From JAAZBW01 sp035647855 (GTDB taxonomy: Bacteria; Actinomycetota; Actinomycetes; Actinomycetales; Actinomycetaceae), in NCBI GenBank assembly GCA_035647855.1, contig DASRMP010000015.1, forward strand, positions 1 to 24,916: 24,916 bases of DNA, in the 5' to 3' direction. The stretch's first letter is position 1. Each line of letters begins with the position of its first letter. Below are positions 15,610 through 23,009 of the stretch, one piece after another. The notes under the pieces were generated by a model. That model saw only the letters and a list, made by a program, of their open reading frames with translations. It was not told the DNA's origin and did not search any database. Made by a program: the position numbers and the translations under genes.

Positions 15610-17294
15610 ACTCGCCCGAGGTCATCCCGGGTTTCGGATCGAGTGTCTCGAAGAGGCTGGGATACGACGCGATTGTCGTCCTTCAGGGCTGGGACGGCGC
15701 CGAGGACTCCTTCTGGCACTGGGTGAGCTCTGAAGGCGGCGACGACGGTGCGTACCGGATCGACCTCGCTGAGCTGAACGGACTGCTCCACGAACTCCGG
15801 CTCGCGCTTCCCGGTGTCCGCATGGAAGACAGCTCGGCGGACATTCCGGCGCCACCGCCCGGTTTCGAGTGGACGCCGAACGCAGATCTGGCGATGGTGC
15901 TCCGCGTCGGAGACGGCGCCCTCGGGGACCCGAAGTCCGAGAGCGAACTGTCCCGGCGTCTCAGCGAACTCCTCCTTCCCGGCGAGTTCCTCGCGCGCCT
16001 CCGGGAACTCGTGGTGGCGCACCCGGACCAGGGCTCGGACAAGCGGGTCTGCCTCCGGATCGGCTCCTCGGCGGCGTCCGCGGTGGTGCCGTGGGGACTG
16101 CTACGTACTCGCGATCCGGCAATGCCCGACGAGCGGCTCCTCGAGCTCGTGGACGTGGTGGACATGCCGCCACTCGTGGAACGTGACTCGAATTCCGCGC
16201 TCCGGGCACCCTCCTGGGAGGACGTCCGGCATCTGCCGCCCCTCTACGTGATCGATCCAAGACCCGACTTCGCCGAGACCCAGGTACCGATCCGGAGGGT
16301 CCTCGGCGTGCAGTCCCACCGCCACTGGCGGGATCGCGTTGAGAGTGCGCGGACGCAGGGTACTCCGGCGGGCAGGTCCACCGGCTGGGTCGATGAGCCA
16401 GTCACCCGGAACGACCTTTCGGATCATCTTCGTGGCGCGGACGCGCCCACCGACCGGTCCGTCCGCTCGGCCCGCTCGCGGCTGCTCTACGTGGGCCACG
16501 TCAGCACGGTGGAGGCGCAACTCCCCGAGGGACTCCCACCGGAGCGGACCGTCGAACTCGAACTCTTCGAGCACCACAAGTACTACGGCGTGGTCAGCGA
16601 AGCCGCTTCCACCCCCAGAGAAGGACCGGCGCCGGCGCCCGGCAGCGCGCGCGAACCGATCGTGCGGGGTCTTTCCGCGAATGACCTGCTTCTCGGCACG
16701 TGCGCTTACGACGAGCACTGCAGCGATCTGAAGCAGCATCTCCACCCACCGACCGCCGCGCCGGGCGAACCGGACGAGCGCCGGCAGTTGGCGCTGGAAT
16801 ACGAATTCGGCGCCGATGGTCCCGTCTTCCCACCGTGTGTCACCGTCACGGATGGACGGCCTGAACCGATTGAAGGCCGTATCATCTGGCCGATGCCGCT
16901 GCGAGTGGGCATCGTCGCGTGCGCCTCGGGCACCGACCTCGAGTCCCTGGAGCCGTTCGGCCTTGTCACGGCAGTACTGGAGGGCGGTGCCGAGCATGTG
17001 ATCGCCACTCGATGGACGCTCCTCGTCGACGCCGCCGCGAAGCTCTACGCGGCAATCAGGAGAACCGGTTACAGCGGAACCGACGAGTTCGACCAACTCG
17101 CCCGCGCCGTCGACGACGCCCTCACCGAGGACGATCTGGTGCGCGCCGCCAACCGCTACCAGCGCAGACGTCTCGCGGTCTGGCGCAGCAGGCCCTCGTT
17201 CCAGACGTCGCCCGCACTGTGGGGTTCGCTCGCCATATTCCACGCGCCCCGCCGCGGTCCGCTGGACCCCGTGACGCTTCGCGAGAGCTTCTGA
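15606..17294 (+). CDS. CHAT-domain caspase-like protease
   Basis: 562 residues with a CHAT peptidase domain over about 150-555. The family's leading beta/PWE-like motif is CLRIGSSAASAVVPWGLLRT. The catalytic His is in RLLYVGHVSTVE (His298) and the catalytic Cys in MPLRVGIVACASGTD (Cys439). LSANDLLLG before the Cys, then LEGGAEHVIATRWTLLVDAAAKLYAAI and SPALWGSLAIFHA after it, are standard CHAT elements. The His-to-Cys spacing (141 residues) is long because of a low-complexity insert near 310-405. Residues 1-150 are unassigned and may be a sensor. CHAT enzymes cleave partner proteins in cell-death or antiviral systems, for example with TPR proteins. GTG 15606 has GGGGAG upstream and overlaps the previous stop. 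The target is not identified here. Confidence 0.88.
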   Translation: MNSPEVIPGFGSSVSKRLGYDAIVVLQGWDGAEDSFWHWVSSEGGDDGAYRIDLAELNGLLHELRLALPGVRMEDSSADIPAPPPGFEWTPNADLAMVLRVGDGALGDPKSESELSRRLSELLLPGEFLARLRELVVAHPDQGSDKRVCLRIGSSAASAVVPWGLLRTRDPAMPDERLLELVDVVDMPPLVERDSNSALRAPSWEDVRHLPPLYVIDPRPDFAETQVPIRRVLGVQSHRHWRDRVESARTQGTPAGRSTGWVDEPVTRNDLSDHLRGADAPTDRSVRSARSRLLYVGHVSTVEAQLPEGLPPERTVELELFEHHKYYGVVSEAASTPREGPAPAPGSAREPIVRGLSANDLLLGTCAYDEHCSDLKQHLHPPTAAPGEPDERRQLALEYEFGADGPVFPPCVTVTDGRPEPIEGRIIWPMPLRVGIVACASGTDLESLEPFGLVTAVLEGGAEHVIATRWTLLVDAAAKLYAAIRRTGYSGTDEFDQLARAVDDALTEDDLVRAANRYQRRRLAVWRSRPSFQTSPALWGSLAIFHAPRRGPLDPVTLRESF

Positions 17295-17295
17295 C

Positions 17296-19203
17296 ATGAC
17301 GACCGAAAGGGAACGGCAACGGGTTGCGAAGGTACGCGAGCGTGACGAGAGCGTGGCCGGTGCCGCCAGAGGCATCGAGACGTTCCGCCGTGATGTCCGC
17401 GCAAACTCCGCCGGCGAGCGCGCCGCCGCCGGTCTCGAAGCCCGAGGCGAGGTGCCGCAGTGGCACTGGCGGACGATCGAGGCCGCGGTCGGCGAACTCG
17501 GGCCCGCGCTCCAGGCGCTGCTCGGGCAAGCGACCGCAGAGATCCCGTGCGTCAAGGACTTCGCGAACAAGACGCTCGAGTCGTTCCTGAAGACCTCACG
17601 CAGGCGCGGAACGCGGCGGCCGCCGAGAACCGGCAGCGGTGAACAACGCCGCACCGAGACCACGGAAACCGAGACCATGGAACAGGCTCGGGCAATCGTG
17701 CTCACGCAAACCCTGGTGATGTGCGCGCACCACCTCGAGTTCGAGGGTGTCACGCCGACCCCGTGCGACCTCGACGGCGCCGAACTCGAGCACCTCGGAC
17801 CCGTCGGCGCCGCCGGCGCGCCGCCCTGGCCCGACCCGGCGGCAGACCGTTCGCTTGCGGCACGCCTCGAGCGCGCTACCCGTCCCGCGATAGCGGCGCG
17901 TATCTCGCGCGAGGGCATCCCCTTCCTCGACGATGCCCGCAAGCTGGTGAGACGGGAGTACCGGCGCACGGCGCACCCCTACGGCGTCGCGTTGCCGGTG
18001 AACCGTGCGGCGATAGTCGCGGCCGGTTTCCTGCTCTCGGGCCGCGACCCCGACGAGCGCCACCGGGCCCTGGCTGAGATCATCAGGCGGGACCCGTTCT
18101 ACACCACCGAGACCGCGGCGCGCGCCCTCCACGCGGCGTGGGCGAAGACGCACGCGGCGGCGCCTGCGGTCGGCCGGGGCGATGCGCCGATCCGGCTGCG
18201 TGAACCGTTCGACGATCTGGGTGCGCTCGCGTGGTCCTACCGAGGCGAGGAGGCCGAGCCGCCCACCACGTGGCCCCACGACGTCCGGGAACTCGATTGG
18301 ATGGGCGAGGGTGGAGCGCGCGCCGTTCCCGTGACCGAGATGCCGGCCTTCTCGATGCATACGTGGAATTCGGTGGGCTCAAGGATCCTTCCCGGCCGGC
18401 AGACCGAGGCAGGGGCGGCCTCCATCCCTGGCCCGGACACCGACGAGATCACACGCGATGCGGGTGCCGCGGTCTGGGCACCGTGGATCGGGAACGACGA
18501 AGTCCGCAGCGAACTCTCGGAAATGGTGATGGCGCGCGTCCTGGCACGCGTCCGTGACGCGGAGTGGACGGAGGGTGAGGCTCGGATCGTCTTCCCGGCC
18601 CTCGCCGAGCTCAACGGCTTCATGGTGAAAGCCCTGCGCTGGGTGAGATCGGACCTCCCCAGGCGCTATGCGGATACCGATCCCGCGCGGTTCACGCCGG
18701 TCCCGCAAAAACCTGGCGAACAGCTGCGCGAGGATTTCCACGCGCTGTGCCGCTCCCTGAACCGCCTGATGAGAACCCCGGAATTCGGGTCCGCAGCCGT
18801 CGCGGCCCTTGCCGGAGGCGCGCGGCTTCCGGGCGGCACGCCCGAAGGCAAGTTCGAGACCATGACGGCGTTCATCGAATGGCTCGGCACCGCCGACGCC
18901 CAGAAACTGCCCACCAAGGGAGTGACCGCCGTCCTTGACCTCGGAGAGAAGAAGACGGCGCCTCGCACTCTGCTCCATGTGGCCGCCCGGGAGTGGAGCG
19001 GCATGACGTGGCCGGAGAAGACCGACCGCACCCACCGTACCTATGCCGCCACTCTCACGGCCGCGATAGTGGGCGCCCTCCGCGCGTTGGCGCAGTGCAA
19101 TCCCGACCTCGTCGAGGATGCCCTCCTGCCCGCGCGGCCCGGCCCGGGCGCGACCGTCCCCGAAGAGCCGCTCGAAGGCGACGCCGCCGAGGGAACACCA
19201 TGA
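17296..19203 (+). CDS. Unknown 635-residue protein in CHAT operon
   Basis: No family recognised. It looks soluble and mostly helical, with an Arg/Glu-rich N-terminus (about 1-60), a charged low-complexity linker near 105-128 (RRRGTRRPP, then TETTETET), a central region with WPHDVRELDW and AFSMHTWNSVGSRILPG (about 330-365), and a helical C-terminal half ending in a Pro/Glu-rich tail. No nucleotide-binding loop, protease or nuclease motif is visible. ATG 17296 lies one base after the CHAT stop, with only weak SD-like purines (GAGAG) upstream. Its end overlaps the next gene as ATGA. As the gene next to the protease, it could be its substrate, activator or effector; that is inference from position only. 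Confidence 0.75.
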   Translation: MTTERERQRVAKVRERDESVAGAARGIETFRRDVRANSAGERAAAGLEARGEVPQWHWRTIEAAVGELGPALQALLGQATAEIPCVKDFANKTLESFLKTSRRRGTRRPPRTGSGEQRRTETTETETMEQARAIVLTQTLVMCAHHLEFEGVTPTPCDLDGAELEHLGPVGAAGAPPWPDPAADRSLAARLERATRPAIAARISREGIPFLDDARKLVRREYRRTAHPYGVALPVNRAAIVAAGFLLSGRDPDERHRALAEIIRRDPFYTTETAARALHAAWAKTHAAAPAVGRGDAPIRLREPFDDLGALAWSYRGEEAEPPTTWPHDVRELDWMGEGGARAVPVTEMPAFSMHTWNSVGSRILPGRQTEAGAASIPGPDTDEITRDAGAAVWAPWIGNDEVRSELSEMVMARVLARVRDAEWTEGEARIVFPALAELNGFMVKALRWVRSDLPRRYADTDPARFTPVPQKPGEQLREDFHALCRSLNRLMRTPEFGSAAVAALAGGARLPGGTPEGKFETMTAFIEWLGTADAQKLPTKGVTAVLDLGEKKTAPRTLLHVAAREWSGMTWPEKTDRTHRTYAATLTAAIVGALRALAQCNPDLVEDALLPARPGPGATVPEEPLEGDAAEGTP

Positions 19204-20582
19204 GACTCGTCACCGATCCGGCCATGGGCTCGGCCCGCCTCACGAGCGGCGGCATCTGCCTCCAGGAACTCGAGTACATCGAGCTCTCCGACGGCAATTG
19301 CCTGTGGATCGATCCGGCACGGTCCGGGAGCATCGCCGCCCTTGATGTCCTCGACCATTCCGAGGGCGGGGGGATGTACGCCCTCGTCGCGCTGCTCGGT
19401 GAGGACGCTGCGGAACGGGTCGCCGCAGCGCTCGGCGAACCCGAACCGCGGGACGTCGAGGTGGAGATCGCGCCCGGGCCGGAACTCGGCGTGCTCGGGC
19501 GCGCCGCGCAGCTTTCCTGGCTGGAGCGGTTCGGCGTCCTTCCCCTCGACCGTTCGTTGCTCCGCCTGGAACGCGCGGTCCTGCTGGCGGAGGCCGGGTA
19601 CCTGGGCCTCGAGGATGCCGCCCTCGAGCTCATCGAGAGCGAGCTTCCCGCCCTCGAACGCCACGCCGGCAACGTGACCGAAGGGCGCGAGGGAGCGGCT
19701 GCCGAGTCCGTGGTGCGCAGCGCCGCCGCGGTGGCCCTCCGGTGGGTGCCGCTCACGGAGGCGCAGCGCAATGCGTTCGAGCGCCTCGAGGCGGCGGAGC
19801 CGACCACTGCGCCGCCGGCCTCTGCGCCGCCGGCGGCGGGCGCGAAGGGCTTCGGTACGCACCTCGGGCAGGTGAGGCCGCTCTTCCGGCCGGCACAGTT
19901 CGCCGGATTTGCTCTCACTGCGGGAGGTGCTGCGGCGTGTGTCTCGGTGAGGGGCCACGCCACCGCGGCGGTGTCGCCCCTCACCGGGACCGCCTCGGTC
20001 GATTGGCTGCAGGTCCCGCGCGGGCTGCTCGACCATTCCGAGGACACGATTTGGTGGACACTCGGCGGCGGCGAGCTGACCGTCGTCGCCGCCGCTGCCC
20101 CTGGTCTCGACGGGCAGTCGCTGCGACACGCCGCCGAGTGGCTCTCGTTCCGAGTCGTCGACGACGACGGCCGTGCCCTTGCCGCCGATGTCCTGACCGC
20201 GGCCCCCAACGGTCTCTTCACCGGCTCGTGCGCGATCAGCGATCTGGACGGGGTGGCGGCGGCGCTTGCGCGCGGCGGTCTCGACATCTTCGACGAACGG
20301 CTCCGGAAGGCCGCCCGACCCGCCGAGTTCCGGGCGTGGGCACGGTTCCGGCGAGAGGTCTCCCGCTGGCGCGAGATCGCGCGCGCGGCGGTCGCGGCCG
20401 GCGGCGGCGAGACGCGAGCCCAGATCCATGCGCTCGAGGGCACGGCACTGGCCGCGGTTCGTGCGGCCGCGCAGGGACTCCCGGGCCGCGAGACGCACCG
20501 GCACGTGACGCGCCTCCTGGATCTCGTGGACGCCGAGCCCCCCGTTCTCTCGGCCGCCGAACTGGCCCGGGCAGGACGCTAG
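19200..20582 (+). CDS. Unknown 460-residue protein, last gene of CHAT operon; paralogue of the first
   Basis: No family recognised. Order: beta-rich N-terminus (ICLQELEYIELSDGNCLWID), helical segment with LLRLERAVLLAEAGYLGLED near 120, Ala/Pro-rich linker near 200-215 (TTAPPASAPPAAG), beta-rich domain from about 235 with VDWLQVPRGLLDHSEDTIWW at 267-286 and LDIFDERL at 361, then Arg/Ala-rich helices to the end. Several blocks line up in order and spacing with the first gene of the operon. ATG 19200 overlaps the preceding stop as ATGA and has GAGGGA just upstream. It is cytosolic by appearance. Downstream (20583-20664) I see no convincing terminator, only a weak CGTTC/GAACG pair. Confidence 0.76.
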   Translation: MRLVTDPAMGSARLTSGGICLQELEYIELSDGNCLWIDPARSGSIAALDVLDHSEGGGMYALVALLGEDAAERVAAALGEPEPRDVEVEIAPGPELGVLGRAAQLSWLERFGVLPLDRSLLRLERAVLLAEAGYLGLEDAALELIESELPALERHAGNVTEGREGAAAESVVRSAAAVALRWVPLTEAQRNAFERLEAAEPTTAPPASAPPAAGAKGFGTHLGQVRPLFRPAQFAGFALTAGGAAACVSVRGHATAAVSPLTGTASVDWLQVPRGLLDHSEDTIWWTLGGGELTVVAAAAPGLDGQSLRHAAEWLSFRVVDDDGRALAADVLTAAPNGLFTGSCAISDLDGVAAALARGGLDIFDERLRKAARPAEFRAWARFRREVSRWREIARAAVAAGGGETRAQIHALEGTALAAVRAAAQGLPGRETHRHVTRLLDLVDAEPPVLSAAELARAGR

Positions 20583-20664
20583 CAGACCACATCCAGGACA
20601 CGCACTGCTTCGATCGGGGGTCGTTCACGTGAGCGGAACGGTGGCGGAGGGGCCGCTGGGCGCC

Positions 20665-21663
20665 CTACCAGAGGATTCCGAACTCCGACTGGAGCCATCG
20701 GCGCATGGCCCGGCGCGAGGCGGCATTCTCGGGGACTCCGAGAATGGCAAGCGCCTCCCGCACAAATGCGGGACCTCGGACGGCAATTGCCGGGGCGTCC
20801 ATTTGGTTCACGAGTTCGACGACGGCGGCCGCGCGGCGTTCGTCGTCGTCCTTGGCGGAATCAAGGTCGGGGAGGATTTCGCTCAGTGTGGTGCCCTCCT
20901 CGCCGAAGTCCCGGTCCTTGGAGAGGCGTGCGTTGCGCTGCGCTGCCGCCTCGAGCGGAATGAGGACGCGTTTCCGCCACTCATCCTCACCGACGATCGC
21001 ACGCAGTTCAGCGAGCATTGCGCTTGCCTCCAGGGAACTCACCGCGCGGTTCCACGCGGTGGAGAGCTTCGCCGCCACCTGGACCGCCATGCGATCCGGG
21101 ATCGTGCCGTACTCACCAACCCATGTGAGCACCGCCTGGGCGGTGTCACGGAGAGGCCCCCCGGAGAGGTTCCACTTCTCCACACCCTTCTCGGGCTGCG
21201 CGAAGATGCCTGGCCCGCGGCGGACGCGTTCCCAGCGCTCGAGGTCGATCGCCATGTTCGCCGCGGTTGCCTGCAGGTAGGCACCGGCATTGTCTGCCGC
21301 CTGGACCTTGGCCTCGTCCGCTAGTTCCAGCAGGCCCTTCCTATAGCCCTTGGCCGTCTCCCAGCCGTGGACGAGGAGATCGACGAGCAGCATGCACTCG
21401 TCCATGCAGAGGGGAAAGCGCTCCTCTACCCAGGCGCGCGCCGAACCGTCCGGTTCGTAGGGGAACCACGAGGGGCAGTCCCGCCTCTCGACCGCACGGT
21501 GGCGGATATTGCGGGCCGGTTTGAGCGCATTCCACGCGATGGTCTGCACGGCGATGTAGCGCTCGGCCTCGGCGTTTTCGACCTCACCACGGATTAGTGC
21601 GGCCTCATCGCGGCGGTAATGGCTCTCTGCAGGCCTGCCGGTGGGGGTTTGGTGCTCGCTCAA
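20665..21663 (-). CDS. Unknown 332-residue protein, convergent with the CHAT operon
   Basis: No family recognised. It appears soluble and mostly helical. Visible features are DCPSWFPYEPDGSARAWVEERFPLCMDECMLLVDLLVHGWE (cysteines at both ends, positions roughly 55-95), a Trp-containing helical middle, an acidic stretch LSEILPDLDSAKDDDERR, and a C-terminus GPAFVREALAILGVPENAASRRAMRRWLQSEFGILW that could be a small helical module. I start at TTG 21663 because AAAGGA stands seven bases before it. An ATG at 21741 would give a 26-residue extension with no SD that uses up most of the divergent promoter region. It ends 82 bp from the CHAT operon and is divergent from the lipoprotein gene. Confidence 0.72.
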   Translation of the reverse strand: MSEHQTPTGRPAESHYRRDEAALIRGEVENAEAERYIAVQTIAWNALKPARNIRHRAVERRDCPSWFPYEPDGSARAWVEERFPLCMDECMLLVDLLVHGWETAKGYRKGLLELADEAKVQAADNAGAYLQATAANMAIDLERWERVRRGPGIFAQPEKGVEKWNLSGGPLRDTAQAVLTWVGEYGTIPDRMAVQVAAKLSTAWNRAVSSLEASAMLAELRAIVGEDEWRKRVLIPLEAAAQRNARLSKDRDFGEEGTTLSEILPDLDSAKDDDERRAAAVVELVNQMDAPAIAVRGPAFVREALAILGVPENAASRRAMRRWLQSEFGILW

Positions 21664-21785
21664 CGTCGGGTCCTTTCTCCAGCGAGTGCATGGATAGACC
21701 GGACGGGCACCAAACTCCGGAAATCCGGAACGAACCCGCAATCGACACGTCGATGACTCCTATATCCCAACAGGAGGAGCTTGTC
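21664..21785. promoter_or_regulatory. Divergent promoter region with TCCGGAA direct repeats
   Basis: This 122-bp gap separates two TTG-started genes reading apart. Near its centre TCCGGAA (21716-21722) is repeated at 21724-21730 with one base between; the core TCCGGA is itself palindromic. Spacing to each start is about 53-56 bp, a plausible operator place. I could not assign clear -35/-10 boxes. Confidence 0.35.
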
Positions 21786-22967
21786 TTGACCGGCAAACAC
21801 GCCCACGTCCACATCATTCGCACGGGCCGGATCGCCGCGGCAGCGGTCGCCGTCGTCGCGATAGCGGCGACTCTCACCGGCTGCGCAGGCGCAGAGGCCG
21901 TGGAGAGCGATGACGCCAACGCCATCGTCTACACCATCCGGAACAACCAACCGGTGTTCGATCCGTCGGCACCCGCCGTCGACGGGTACATCCAGGACCT
22001 TCTGAACGGCGGGGGTACGGTGACCGTCATCGTTGCCGACGGGAACCCGCAGACGGTTGCCTCGCATGATCTCGACTATGACGCCGCCAACGACGTCGAG
22101 GCCCAGAAGGTACGGACACAGAATGTGAACGCTCTCTCGGCGGCTCTCACGGCGGCTGTCGCCGACGATCCCGAGGCGGACGTCCTCGCGGCGCTCTCCC
22201 GGGGCGCGGACGCGGTGCGTGACGCGGCCGGCGCGCAGCGGATTCTGATGATCGATTCCGGCCTGAGCACCGCGGGCGCCTTCAGCATGACGAATGGCCT
22301 GCTCGGTTCGGATCCGGCCCTCGTGGCCGACTACCTCGCCGCGGCCCAGGCTCTTCCGGACCTGACCGGCATCACCGTGACCTTCTATGGACTCGGCGAG
22401 ACGGCGGGCGCCCAGCAGCCCCTCGACACGGCCGCCCGCAACCGCCTCACCGCTTTGTGGGCCGCGGTCGTCGACGCGGCCGGCGGCACCCTTGAGGTCC
22501 TGTCCGCGCCCCCGGTGGGGGCCGACTCCGAGCAGGCGGGTCTGCCGTTCGTATCGCCGGTGCCGGTCGATGCGGTGGCTCCGCCGGAGGGCCACCTCAC
22601 GATCTCCCTGCAGGAGGAGCAGGTCAGGTTTCTGCCGGACACGGCACAGTTCGCCGACCCCACCGGGGCCGACGTCGTGCTCGCCGCGCTGGCGGGCGCC
22701 GTCGTCGAGCAAGAGCTGACCTCGGTGAGCGTCACCGGAACCACCGCGAGCACGGGCAACCCGGACGGCGAACGCGCGCTCGCCCTCGCACGCGCGACCG
22801 CGGTTCGGGACCGCCTCGTCTCCCTGGGGGTGCCGGCGGCGTGGTTCGTATCCGTGGAGGGACTGGGTGCGGACTTCCCCGGATATGTCGACAACTGGCC
22901 GGGCGGGGTTTGGGACGACGACGCCGCCCGCCAGAACCGGCAGGTCACCGTCACCGCCAGACACTGA
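21786..22967 (+). CDS. Lipoprotein with OmpA-like C-terminal domain
   Basis: 393 residues. A basic, then hydrophobic N-terminus (RTGRIAAAAVAVVAIAATLTGC) ends in the lipobox LTGC with Cys33, so the protein should be lipid-anchored outside the membrane. Residues about 65-245 alternate strands and helices (TVTVIVADGNPQ, DVLAALSRGADAVRDA, RILMIDSGLSTAG, ITVTFYGLGE), recalling a vWA or Rossmann-like fold, though no MIDAS motif is evident. Residues 270-393 match OmpA-like peptidoglycan-binding domains, including GERALALARATAVRDRLVSLGVP. The start is TTG 21786 with GGAGGAG at 21773-21779, six bases away. The in-frame ATG 21753 lacks any SD. It is followed by the TPR gene after 42 bp and is probably co-transcribed. 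Confidence 0.82.
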   Translation: MTGKHAHVHIIRTGRIAAAAVAVVAIAATLTGCAGAEAVESDDANAIVYTIRNNQPVFDPSAPAVDGYIQDLLNGGGTVTVIVADGNPQTVASHDLDYDAANDVEAQKVRTQNVNALSAALTAAVADDPEADVLAALSRGADAVRDAAGAQRILMIDSGLSTAGAFSMTNGLLGSDPALVADYLAAAQALPDLTGITVTFYGLGETAGAQQPLDTAARNRLTALWAAVVDAAGGTLEVLSAPPVGADSEQAGLPFVSPVPVDAVAPPEGHLTISLQEEQVRFLPDTAQFADPTGADVVLAALAGAVVEQELTSVSVTGTTASTGNPDGERALALARATAVRDRLVSLGVPAAWFVSVEGLGADFPGYVDNWPGGVWDDDAARQNRQVTVTARH

Positions 22968-23009
22968 CAACTCTGGGACCCCGCTGCCGCCGGATGGAAA
23001 GATTGGGAT

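Noticed and set aside
16101..17969. 622-codon minus-strand open frame
   Set aside because: Antisense to the CHAT protease and the 635-residue gene; Arg/Ser-rich composition and no recognisable motif.
20583..20664. Terminator between the CHAT operon and the convergent gene
   Set aside because: Only a 5-bp pair (CGTTC/GAACG) with a 9-base loop and no T-tract; too weak to call.
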